In this document: positions 54,097 through 63,900 of the stretch, in pieces
How the letters are laid out: each line of letters opens with the position of its first letter
Position numbering within the stretch: position 1 is the first letter of the stretch
NCBI GenBank assembly: GCA_917880885.1
Contig: OU862920.1
Location: 372,001 to 436,000, forward strand
DNA: 64,000 nucleotides
Direction: 5' to 3'
Source: Limnephilus marmoratus
Taxonomy: Eukaryota; Arthropoda; Insecta; Trichoptera; Limnephilidae
Made by a program: the position numbers and the translations under genes
Notes under the pieces: generated by a model
What the model was told of the DNA's origin: nothing
What the model saw: the letters and a program-made list of their open reading frames with translations, nothing else
Database searches by the model: none

Positions 54097-55729
54097 CTCA
54101 ACCCTCGATGACCAGGGTGCTGTCTCGACGTCAGTTCCTCACTGCGGTTTTCGTATGAAAAAGCTGAGGATCCGGAATCGGGAAGGACTCCATGTTTTAC
54201 GAGGGCTTGATGTTAATAAAGCTAGTGGGCCTGACGGAATACCTGCCCTGGTACTGCAAAGGTGCGCTGCAGAAATAGCTCCAATTTTGACGAAGCTTTT
54301 TAAACTGTCTCTGAAAACTGGCTCTGTGCCCTCTGGTTGGAAAAAAGCGGTTATCCATCCTATTTCAAAGAAGGGGGACCGCTCCAACCCGGCCAACTAC
54401 CGCCCCATAGCGATCACATCAGTTCTGACTAGGGTGATGGAACGTGTGATCAATGACAAACTGCTCACATACCTCGAGAAGAACCAAATCATTAACGACC
54501 GTCAATACGGATTCCGGCGGAACCGCTCGTGCGGTGATCTTTTCGCGTATGTGACGCATGTTTGGGGGCGATGCCTGGAACGATTCGGTGAGACCCAAAC
54601 GGTTGCACTGGACATCTCCAAGGCCTTTGACCGGGTTTGGCACCGAGGACTTATCGACAAACTGCATTCTTACGGACTTCCCGCATCCTTGTGTACGTGG
54701 ATTGCCGACTTCTTGAGGCAGAGGTTGATTCAGACGGTAGTCGATGGTTTCACCTCTTCCTCACACTCAATAAATGCTGGCGTCCCACAGGGATCGGTTC
54801 TGTCTCCTACTTTGTTTTTGTTGCACATTAACGACCTTTTGTCATGTGCACCAATTCATTGTTACGCGGATGACAGTACAGTTCATGATAGCTTTTTGTT
54901 TAACAAGCCCCCAAAGGGCTCACAAACTCCAACAGCTCGTAAGGCTTTGAAGCAAAGAATGGACGGTTACCTCGAGAGTGTTTTCTCTTGGGGTAAAAAT
55001 AATCTCGTTGAATTTAATGTTTCAAAGACCCAATCTTGTCTGATTACGTCTAAAAGGGATCGAAATGAAAATCTAGTCACTTTCAACGGAAGCAATCTTC
55101 CGAACAGGCCCTCCATTGATATGCTTGGTGTAACCCTAAGTGACCAGCTGAGGTATGGGGGCTCCATCGAAGCCAGAGTAAAGTTAGCCTCCCAAAAACT
55201 GGGCGTACTGTACAGGGCCCGCAGATACTTTAATAGTACACAACTGCTAACCCTGTACAAATCGCAAGTGCGCCCCACGGTTGAATTTGGCAGCCATCTC
55301 TGGTCTGGAGCTCCAAAATACCTGAAAAATACCCTCGACTATGTGCAGAAACGGGCGGTCCGTTTGATAGATTCTCCCATCTTAACAGACGGATTGCAAT
55401 CTTTAGAGCACAGGCGTCGGGTGGGAATGCTATCCTTGTTCTACCGGTATTACACTGGAAGATGCTCCGAGGAACTAGCATCATTGATCCCTTCGGCACC
55501 GGTGCATAGTCGGGAAACACGCCAAACGCGTGCCCAACATTTGTACACAGTTGACATTTGTCACATGAGAACGGGTCGTTTCTTCGACTCGTTCTTGTGT
55601 TCAACAGCTCGGCTGTGGAATGATTTGCCGGCCTCTGTGTTTCCTCCTTCCTACAACATGGGTCTCTTCAAGATCAATGTTCATTCCTTCCTCTCCTCAA
55701 AAAGACCCTCCACACAACATCCCAGATGA
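54094..55729 (+). pseudogene. LINE-Y reverse transcriptase domain
   Basis: Continuously open from about 54094 to the stop at 55729 (first ATG at 54155, 524 codons). Motifs: KASGPDGIPALVLQ, NPANYRPIAITSVLTRVMER, LDISKAFDRVWH (~residue 151 from 54155), GVPQGSVLSP (~209), YADD (237-240), and the thumb MLGVTLSDQLRYGG. It ends SSKRPSTQHPR. All catalytic Asp residues are intact. The palm looks functional, but the full ORF is split by two insertions and lacks most of the endonuclease. The closest recognised group is the transposon BS/X-type Jockey clade. Confidence 0.85.
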
Positions 55730-55733
55730 CATA

Positions 55734-55764
55734 GGCCCTGAGGGAAATTATTTTCCTCAGGGCC
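55734..55764 (+). other. LINE-Y 3' hairpin
   Basis: GGCCCTGAGG and CCTCAGGGCC form a perfect 10-bp stem with an 11-nt AT-rich loop. It recurs in family-A copies (35165-35195, 40065-40092 weaker, 58660-58690 weaker), marking the shared 3' end. Confidence 0.7.
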
Positions 55765-55809
55765 TCCTGTGTGGAGTTAATGTATAAAAAAAACAAAAAA
55801 AACTTTTGA

Positions 55810-56090
55810 CTGGGTGAACCGATATTTATGATTCTTTTTTATTTGAAAGCAAGTGCTTCCCGTGTGGTCCCATTTCAATTTGGTTCAGTTCTGACAATGG
55901 CATCCATGAGAAAACCATATAAGTCTTAAATTTGCATTAAGTATTTGCGCGACAAATGGACGAATAACTCAATATCACCCCAACCGATTTTGATGATTCT
56001 TTTTTAATTGGAAAGGATGTGCTTCAACGGTAGTTTGATGAGAGTTTGGTTAGGTTCTGATTATGGGATCCATGACAAAGTAACGGAACT
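55810..56090 (+). repeat. Two-copy direct repeat, ~168 bp apart
   Basis: ACCGAT(A/T)TT(T)(A/G)TGATTCTTTTTTA followed by GTGCTTC...TTTGGTTCAG/AGGTTCTGA and GGGATCCATGA-like text occurs at 55818 and 55986. It is the known style of a dispersed arthropod repeat; no coding. Confidence 0.5.
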
Positions 56091-57020
56091 CTTCAATTCT
56101 TAGGAGCAAATTAACGATACTCGGCGAATCTTTCATAGGCTATCCGGATCTTTGAGTCACCTACCGTAACGTCGTTATGGTCAAGAAATGTCTGTCTCAT
56201 ATGAGAAGCACGTTTAGTAGGTCTATCCATATTCAGACAAATTAGTTAAAGTACTTCAGATTCACTAAAAATAAAAAAATATACAAAAAAATGACTTCAA
56301 AAAATGCACTAAAAAGTAAAAAAAAATTTCGTATTCTTCTACATCTTAATAATCAACAAAAATTTTCTACACATCAATATGTAGGTACAATTGTTATTTT
56401 TGGAGTCGGTGTCAGCCAAAGTACCTGGCCGCGTATTTCCAAAACCTAAACCGTTTCAGTCGCTTTAAATTTTCAATATCAAAATTTAAATATTTAGAAA
56501 TAAAATTATTAATTTCTAATTTGAACATTGGAATGATTATTTTATCTAGATTTAAGAACAATTTTTATTTTTGCATAGTGATAAAAAATTATCAATATAG
56601 AGGTGTATTTACAATATATGGGAATAATATTGAAATTTAAATATTTCGAAATAAAATTATTAATTTCTAATATACACATCAGAAAGATTATTTTATCTAG
56701 ATTTTAAAACAATTTTTTTTTGCAATGTGATGAAAAATAACCAATATAGAGGTATATTTAAAATGTAAATTTATCGCTACCGCGACTGAATCGGTATAGG
56801 TTTGTAAATACGCTACCCACAGATCCCCTCCCGCCGTGGCCCCGCTCTCGCCTCTCGCCTCGTTAAGTCGCGCGTGCGACACAAGCACATCTCACTATAA
56901 CTATGTATGTAGTTAGAAACCTACCCTGGCTGACACCGGCTTCAAAAATACCAATCGTACCTATTGATTGATGAGTAGAAAAAGTAAGTTGATTATTAAG
57001 TTGTACTCGTAGAAGTTGTA

Positions 57021-57415
57021 GTTGACGCCGGCATAGTCCAGCGGTAAGGCTTTTGACTAGCACTCCGAAGGTCGCGGGATCGAATCCCGGCGTGGCAATT
57101 AAATTTTACTTCATAATTTATTCATTTTAAATAACATATAATATATTTGCGGCACGTTCCATAGCGGAAGATACTCTCAGTATCGCCCTGGTGTAAGACC
57201 ACCATTCAGAATTGAAACGTTGCTTGAAATGGCGTTAGCCGTGTTTGGTAACCAGATCTGAATAGCCAGGTACCATCCCCACCTTGCTCTTCCCTATCTC
57301 CTTCCCCTCCCCACTACCTTCAGCCTCACAACATATCCCAATTGGGGATGCCATAGTCCCACTGGCTCCAGACGGGAGCAGTTGGGAGTCTTGTTCGGTA
57401 TTCATGTAAAAAAAA
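57021..57415 (+). repeat. SINE-B, complete copy
   Basis: tRNA-like head (57024-57097), body with GCGGCACGTTCCATAGCGGA, AACCAGATCTGAATAGCC, CCTTCAGCCTCACAACATA and CCCAATTGGGGATGCC, and tail ATTCATGTAAAAAAAAG. It is the reference copy for the fragments at 9.1, 11.5, 14.3, 48.5 and 60.3 kb. Confidence 0.7.
57024..57097 (+). pseudogene. tRNA-derived head of SINE-B
   Basis: A box TAGTCCAGCGG matches the consensus exactly; B box GGATCGAATCCC has one change. The T-stem is good and the acceptor stem is not. It acts as an internal Pol III promoter. Confidence 0.6.
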
Positions 57416-57585
57416 GAAAAATAGAAAACATTTTTTTTTACTTTTTAGTGCTTTTTTTGAAGTCGTTTTTTGTTTTGTTAAAATTTTTGTTTTTTCTGGT
57501 ATTATTTCTCATCTATCCTACTAGAACTAGGTACTTCAATTAAAGTTGCATAACTGCATAGAAATAACTCTATTTTATATTAGGA

Positions 57586-57601
57586 GGGGGGGGGGGGGGG
57601 G
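57586..57601 (+). repeat. G16 homopolymer near hAT 3' end
   Basis: Sixteen G residues about 50 bp inside the right TIR of the large hAT. It may form a quadruplex and may also be a sequencing-length artefact. Confidence 0.8.
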
Positions 57602-57752
57602 CGCCACCAAGAGATTTCGCACCACCTAATAATTTAGCTAGGGCCGCCCCTGGTCTCGCACACTGGATTATCATGGCACAGTGGTCCCAAAACCCAATCT
57701 AACTACACAAAAATATTTTTCCATGACATATGTTGCAAAAGGGTCACAACAT

Positions 57753-58467
57753 TAGGGTTGCCATATCTTAAATTTAGCAACCAGGACAAGACGCGTGAAA
57801 ACCCCCGATTTTAGAGCCCAGAATCCGGACATGTTGTTTTAAACATAGTCAGTGAAAGTGTCATAAATCACCTTTTTATTTATTTTCAAATTAAATTTAG
57901 TCATCTTTTATCATCATTTTAAATGTACCTAATAACCTAGAATCTTATTACAGTTTGTTACAAATTGTTTTAATAATTAGTTAGAATTTTTTTACGTAAT
58001 AAAAACAATCATAACTTTTAACTACAAATTTGAGAATAAATTATTGCACTCAAAAGTACATTATTTGATTATCTAGCTATTAAAGCTTCTTCCTCAGCCT
58101 CTCGCCTTTTTTACTTTTCAGTTTTTTTTGTATTTATCACTGTTTCCGATAGCTTATAGAATATCTTCCCTTTTTAAAGGAATTTGTAAAAATCAATGCA
58201 GCTGTATTCTTGGAAATTGAATTTAATTTTAATTAAAGATAAATGAAACAATGTTACTTTGTTTGAACCACTTTTATATTTGTTTAAAGCCGACCGGTTT
58301 CAGAACGACCGTTCCTTCCTTGGGGCAAACGTATACGTTTGACTTTAAATTTTAAGACTTTAAATTTTTTTTAAACCCGGACTACAAATGAAACCCTACC
58401 CGGACGCTCCCCGGACGCCCTATAAACTAGGATAAATCCGGGGAAACCCGGACGGATGGCAACCCTA
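57753..58467. mobile_element. hAT-type non-autonomous element, 715 bp
   Basis: Ends TAGGGTTGCCAT and ATGGCAACCCTA are inverted repeats flanked by a perfect 8-bp TSD CACAACAT (57745-57752, 58468-58475). Subterminal CCCGGAC/GTCCGGG units lie near the right end. It contains a Penelope-type ribozyme-like segment (58291-58326) and no transposase. Confidence 0.85.
58291..58326 (-). ncRNA. Degenerate hammerhead-like motif
   Basis: On the minus strand, an AAGGAACGGTCGTTCT-type stem II, GAAAC, and CGGTCGGC follow a damaged CUGANGA box (reads CCCAAGG). The layout is the same as at 16631-16664. It is a remnant of a Penelope-like LTR-like repeat. Confidence 0.4.
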
Positions 58468-58631
58468 CACAACATAATAAAAAAAAATACTTAAACAAAA
58501 TATATTTATTTTAGCCACTTTTACAGAATATTAAATCAAAATAAAATACAAAAAAATGCGTATAATACAATGGTTCAAATAAGTCAATAACAGTGGACTT
58601 ATTCTAGGTAATTAGTTTAAAAACATATATA

Positions 58632-58958
58632 TTTTTTTTACATGAGCTTCACACAGGAGGCTTTGAGGAAAATAATTTCGCTCAGGGCCTATGCCATCTT
58701 TGGGGATGCTGTGTGGAGGGTTTTTTTTAAGAAAGGAAAGAGAGGAGAGTTCTGGGAAGGAAAAGGGTTTGTGGGGTGGGTAGGAAACTGGGGTTCAGTG
58801 TGTCCCGGTCAGCCGACTCCAAGACCTAGACAAACCTCACCACATAAACCCGGGCACCCCTGCTAAATCACCAAACGTAGCGAAACACTTGGGGTGACCT
58901 ATGGCAGAGGTGTTGGTTATCAATAAAGGTTCCCGGGGCAGCGGTACCCATTCCCGCA
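58632..58958 (-). repeat. Family-A short repeat, third full copy
   Basis: Reverse of 34884-35223: poly-T at 58632-58640, CATGAGCTTCACACAGGAGG, and GGGTACCGCTGCCCCGG (minus) at the 5' end near 58950. The 74-codon frame at 58642 is the repeat read backwards. Confidence 0.75.
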
Positions 58959-59665
58959 TAATGAAGGAATAAAACTAAATGATATTTGTTGACGAACTAC
59001 TGACCGAGTGAGTCACTAGTGTTAAATGATAATAGTCCTGTAGTGACACTGTCTAAAGACTTCCGCAGTTTCTTCGCTGGTACTTCTGAAATCGACAATA
59101 ATTTTAAGACATCATTGGGTAAGACATCGGAATGTTTTTTTTTTATATTTTGGCAATTCCGGATATTATAGGATCCGAACTTATAAGTAGTGTATGAAAC
59201 AAATCTTCATTTGCGTTGGAAAGCGATGTTTTTCGAGTATGAAATCCCCTGATTTAAAAAAATTTTTTTTTTGAGATTTCGGAGCTTCTTCTGACTTTAA
59301 TCGTATCGAAATAATGCAAGAACTAATGACTTCTCATAATTGACTTGAGTTTTAAAGTACTTCTTTCGACTTAAATCCATTTTTATGAAAGATTAATAGA
59401 AATGAAGCGATGTGCATCTTTAGTAAATTTTCCTCGAATCTCGTGAAATTATTTTTATAAAATTTTGACACTTCATCATTAATACAAGAAGGAAGGAGGT
59501 AGCAACCCGGTATCTATCTATCTTCTTCTTCTATCTTCTATGTAAATAAAAATAAATCACCGAAATTTATGTACGCGCATAAATTCCGAACGACTGACTG
59601 CACAAAATTAAATAATTATTTTTTTTGAGTTCGTTATTGTCAGGACAAGGTTTGTTTAAAAAAGT
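58959..59665. other. Unassigned
   Basis: AT-rich; no supported gene or repeat. Confidence 0.35.
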
Positions 59666-59945
59666 GGTGAGCTCTGGCATAATGAAATTTGTATATAAAA
59701 ATTGTAATAGGTGAAACGCGAGCTGTTGAGCTGCTGAACTCGGGAGGGGGGTTAGCGGGGCGGGAGAAGCGAGAGAGGGGAGTAGGGAGAGGGAAGACCG
59801 AGAAGGCGGGTGAGAACGTGTGGGGGAAGGAGATGCGTGAGAGGAAGGGGAGGCGGAAGGGGAAAAGGAAGAATGGGAAAGGACACGCAAGGAGAAACAA
59901 TTTATTTATTAAGTGGCACAGCAATGCATGCCGGGAACTAGCTAG
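59666..59945 (+). mobile_element. Helitron-like repeat with purine-rich core, copy 3
   Basis: GTGAGCTCTGGCATAATGAA, then a ~150-bp G/A-rich core (59745-59895) and ACTAGCTAG (ending 59945) followed by T. Opposite-strand frames rich in Ser/Pro/Phe are shadows of the purine tract. Confidence 0.45.
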
Positions 59946-60269
59946 TTTAAAATACAAAAGAATTACTTTTATAAGTTGCTAAACAAAAATGTATAATAAA
60001 TAATTTAATATATTTTTAATCGAATTATTGATTCCGTGATAGTTGAGCCCCCCTTGTGTTTTTTTTTGCTTTCACGACCATGTTTTTTGTTTTATATAAT
60101 TTTCTTTTGAATGCATTATTTGGTACTGTTTATTATGTTGTCTTATTAGATGTAAAGTGACAAGGAAGAAATCAGGTATATTTTGGCAATATTACAAGTG
60201 TGCAAACATATAAAATGTAAACTGTCGATTTCCCGAAAATGAATAAATAAATAAAATATATCAATACGA
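59946..60269. other. Unassigned
   Basis: No feature recognised. Confidence 0.35.
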
Positions 60270-60450
60270 ATACATTTCCAGAGTGAAAGACACTCTCAGT
60301 AGGTATCGCCCTTGTGTAAGACCATTATTCGTTGCTTGAAATGACTGAAGTCTTGTTTGGTGTCCAGATCTGATAGTCAGATACTTCCCCACCTTCTTCT
60401 TTCCCATCTCCTTCCTCTCCCCACTACCTTCAGCCTCACTGCACATACCA
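60270..60450 (+). repeat. SINE-B body fragment
   Basis: CACTCTCAG...TATCGCCCT, GTGTAAGACCA and CACTACCTTCAGCCTCAC, as in 57165-57335. The head and the 3' tail are missing. Confidence 0.6.
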
Positions 60451-60692
60451 CGGACGTAGCTACAGCTTTGACAAGGGGGGGTCCCCGAAGTAAAAAATCA
60501 GAGCTCTAATGCCAATTAAATCTATCATTCACAAATTAAACATTGCCTGCGACTATAACACGCAAGTATAGTCGCGGGTAATCTATAATATATAACTTAG
60601 GTTACTCTAAGTAGGCGCCTTTAAATAAAAAGTTATATATAATGTATGTATTGCAATATTTATTCAAAAGCATCAAAGTTCAAACTTTAAAG

Positions 60693-61070
60693 CATGGGTC
60701 GGCAACCTGCGGCCCGCAAGATTCTCGCAGCAACGCACGTGACGGACGATATCGTACACAACGGAGTAAAAGGAGTATCGTACACACGGAGTATAAATTG
60801 ATTTGCCATATGTATTCAGATGTTAAATCATTTGAAATGAAAACTATCATTGTTTATCAAGCACATCGGAAACTGGATCATTTTCCAAATTGTAAGAAAG
60901 CAGTAGAAGAAGCTGGGATAAATTTTATTTGGGAAAATACTAACATGAAAAGTGTATTACTACAACTTCAAACTGAGTTTGAAAACCGGTTTGCTGATTT
61001 AAAAAAAATCTCATGTAAGGTGGAGATTTTCGAAAACCCCTTCGCAGTGGATATTTATTTATTTACTTAG
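60693..61070 (+). pseudogene. hAT fragment (GTF2IRD2/ZBED5-like transposase)
   Basis: Begins with a hAT-type end, CATGGGTCGGCAACCTGCGG, directly followed by a transposase remnant. Its frame encodes SDVKSFEMKTIIVYQ, HFPNCKKAVEEAG and LQTEFENRFADLKKI, ending ENPFAVDI. The EF.NRF.D.KK...NPF block is characteristic of the hAT subgroup that gave rise to GTF2IRD2- and ZBED5-like proteins. The N-terminal BED and most of the catalytic region are deleted. Confidence 0.65.
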
Positions 61071-61381
61071 GTAAATACATATATATTTTTTTTATTTTTT
61101 ATTTATTTAATATATAGATATATAATTGTACAGTGGAGTTATATAAATTACAAAATATCGGTAAAGAAATTATTTAAAAATTGCAATCTCACCAAAGAAG
61201 AAGCTAGTTCTTTTGCTTGGTTAGCGAGTTACACTAATTATAACTGTAATAGAATAACTAAAATATTGTGCACTAAAGTGAAATTCAAAAAATCAAAATA
61301 AAATAGGGATTAGAAAGAAAGAGAAAAACAGGTAATTATTTAGTTAATTATTGCTGATGAAGTGTAGCTTCAGTTTAAGTT
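61071..61381 (-). other. 3' UTR-like flank of the minus-strand LINE
   Basis: AT-rich sequence downstream (minus) of the LINE stop at 61382. The exact 3' end was not located; an A/T-rich run at 61080-61115 is a candidate. Confidence 0.35.
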
Positions 61382-63900
61382 TCAGTATATTGATGTCTTT
61401 GGTTTTTTTTTTATTTCAGTGGGAAGGTTGTTGAAAAACTTTATTCCTAAATAGATATAATTGTTTTGCATTAGTTTGGTATTAAATTTTGGTATTTTGA
61501 TGTTGTCTTCATATCTTTTTGATTGGTGAGTTTCAAATTTTTTGATGATATTATCTTTGTAAATTTGGATAATTGCATTTTTCTTGAAGATATTCTCTAC
61601 TCGAGGCACCCTGAAATCTGCGAAAAGCGTTTCTGTTGGATAAGTAAAGGGTTTCTTTAGTATTACTTTAATGATTAGTTTCTGGATCACTTTGATCGGG
61701 GTTAGTAAATTGTTGTATGACCCTCCCCATCCAATAATTCCATATTGAATTATTGACTGGATTAGTGCATAGTATACTCTTTTTAGATTGTTGAGTTTTA
61801 AAATATTTCTTAATCTTATGAATATATATATACACTTTCTGATACGCTTAACCAATTCACAGATATGGCTCTTCCACTTCATATGTTGTTCTATTATCAC
61901 TCCGAGATATTTAATTTCTGATACTGATTGCAATGTTGAACAGCTTTGGACACATGTGATTTTATTACATTTGTTATTGTGGATAATTATTTTAGTGTTG
62001 GGGAGTGTTTTTAGTTTGTTGATTGAGAAGTGTATGTAGTATATTTTGTTAGTGTTCAATGAGAGAAGATTTGTATCAAACCAATGTTTTAAGATGTTCA
62101 TGATATTATTTGCTTGTTCGTTTACTCTATTCCAGTCGATCCCATTCACTATAATAGCTGTTTCATCGGCATATGATATAATGTCTGCGTTACGTGGTAG
62201 TTTAAAAAAATCGTTGACATAAATTATAAATAGTAGGGGGCCTAGGACTGTGCCTTGAGGTATCCGAAAATTACTTGTTAGTGGTAGACTTAGGGAGTTG
62301 TTTATCTTGACTACTTGGTGTCGTTCAAATAAATAGCTTTTTATCCATTTTAGAGCTTTATCGTTTATCCCAACACAGTTTAATTTTTAATAAGTTTATC
62401 ATGTTAAATACTATCGAAAGCTTTTTTAAGATCTATGAAGATTCCGAGGCATTTCAAAGATTTGTCTAATGTGTTCTGAATAATGCTCGATAATTTGGCA
62501 ATCGCATCTTGGGTACTTCTATTTTTGATAATGGATTTATTTTTATGGTTTAATTTTTAATAAGTTTATCATGTTAAATACTATCGAAAGCTTTTTTAAG
62601 ATCTATGAAGATTCCGAGGCATTTCAAAGATTTGTCTAATGTGTTCTGAATAATGCTCGCTAATTTGGCAATCGCATCTTGGGTACTTCTATTTTTGATA
62701 AATCCATATTGGTTGTCGTGAATTATGTTATTTTTGTTAATAAATTCAGTTAATCTTTTTTTGACAATTTTTTCAAAGATTTTGGCAATGTTTGAAATCA
62801 GCGATATTGGACGATAATTTGTCACTTCTTCTGGGTTGCCAGATTTATGAATTGGAGTAATGATGGTTTGTTTATATATCGTTGGGAATATTCCGCTTTG
62901 AAGACTAATGTTGATTAAATGTGTTAATGGTTTTGAAATATATTTTTGATAGCTTTTAGTGTTTCGACAGTAACTCCATCGAAACCTGGTGCCGATCTTC
63001 CCTTCATGCTTGAAATGATGTGTTCGATTTCCTGGGCTGAAGTAAGGGAAAACATGTCAATTTTGTTTGAGATATTGACGTTAATGTTCTGTTCGTCATT
63101 AGACGGTATTTTTTGTATTTGATTTGCAAGATTTTTGCCTACATTTGCAAAAAAGTTATTAATATTTTGTTTTGTTTTTCTTCGCATCGTATTTTGATAT
63201 TATTATGTGTAATACTATGTATTTCATTTTTTAATGTTTTTTCTTATCAATGATTTCATTTACAACATGCCAGACTTTTTTTGCATCGTTCTCCGTTGCT
63301 TCTAGTTTTCGCCGAAAATAGTTTTCTTTTGTGTTTTTTATTAAATACGTAAGTTTGTTTTTGTATGCTTTTAGGTATTTTTTTAAGGTTTCGTTTGTAG
63401 GTTGTCGGATAAATTTTTTGTTTATTGCTTCTTTGTGTCTGATTGATACAATTAATCCAAAAGTTATCCACGGTTTAACCGGTTTAAATTTTGATGATTG
63501 TTTTCTGAAATCAATAGAATGTGCAGTACTTACGTGCACTGATAATTTTTTTTCAAATAGTTCGAAGCATTCATTCGTATCATTACAATTAAAAATATCC
63601 TGCCATTTCTCTTTGTCTAGATTATGTACTAGGGCATTTATGTTGAGCGTTTTGCGTCGGCCGTTTTCATTCTTCGGAGTTTGGGTAGGTAATGGTGAAC
63701 ATTTGTTTTCATAATTGTACGTAAAAATGCACCCGAAATGATCTGTGATTGTCGTTTGTATAACTGCAGATGCTATGTTTTTTATGTCTTGAATATTTGT
63801 AAAAACATGATCTATGCACGAAGGTCGTGACCTGGAATAATTCTCGTAAATGAATGAATACACGATATATAATTTAATTCTGCCATCATATTAAGTTGTA
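61382..63900 (-). pseudogene. CR1/Jockey-superfamily LINE, endonuclease and RT, broken
   Basis: On the minus strand, 63863-63231 encodes the endonuclease end (SCIDHVFTN, TITDHFGCIF) and the linker. 63187-62924 encodes SMKGRSAPGFDGVTVETLK. 62825-62574 encodes TNYRPISLISNIAKIFEKIV and IDLKKAFDSI. Further down come a SYADETAII box near 62170-62195 (YADE instead of YADD) and the thumb/C terminus (62149-61382, IKYLGVIIEQHMKWKS). A 153-bp duplication at 62378-62700 and several frame breaks inactivate it. The N-terminal endonuclease lies beyond, or was lost near, 63900. Confidence 0.75.
62378..62700. repeat. 153-bp direct duplication inside the LINE
   Basis: 62378-62530 and 62548-62700 (both starting GTTTAATTTTTAATAAG) are almost identical and separated by 17 bp. 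The copied segment includes the RT motif around the first catalytic Asp. Confidence 0.8.

Larger units (their letters stand above)
51010..55800 (+). mobile_element. LINE-Y: BS/Jockey-like LINE, 5'-truncated, twice interrupted
   Basis: Coding pieces in order are 51010-51216 (PWFSRQCAEAVRRKNAAYRA, the endonuclease-RT linker), 53405-53566 (FWSLAGSIGRNFCKSSLPPP, KANLLGKMFADN) and 54094-55729 (RT). The gaps are an R1-like insertion (51217-53404) and another LINE tail (about 53572-54093). The short duplicated sequence ATAACT, at 53562-53567 and again at about 54091-54096, flanks the second. The 3' end (55730-55800) carries the hairpin GGCCCTGAGG/CCTCAGGGCC and an A-rich tail shared with family A. 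Confidence 0.75.
56272..57480. mobile_element. Fold-back element with long inverted arms, SINE inserted in the right arm
   Basis: The left arm 56272-56425 (ACTTCAAAAAATGCACTAAA, GAGTCGGTGTCAGCC) is the reverse complement of 56925-57020 plus 57416-57480 (GGCTGACACCGGC, TTAGTGCTTTTTTTGAAGT). The right arm is split by the SINE-B at 57021-57415. The centre has two copies of TTATTTTATCTAGATTT (56538, 56690). Confidence 0.6.
49786..57652 (+). mobile_element. hAT transposon (7.9 kb) filled with nested insertions
   Basis: The termini CAGTGGCGGCCCTAG (49786) and CTAGGGCCGCCCCTG (57652) are inverted repeats. They are flanked by a perfect 8-bp duplication GTCTCGCA (49778-49785 and 57653-57660). A hAT transposase remnant lies at 49918-50915. 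The rest is later insertions: LINE-Y (51.0-55.8 kb, itself interrupted), a fold-back element (56.27-57.48 kb) and a SINE-B. The original hAT sequence is therefore roughly 1.5-2 kb. Confidence 0.85.
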
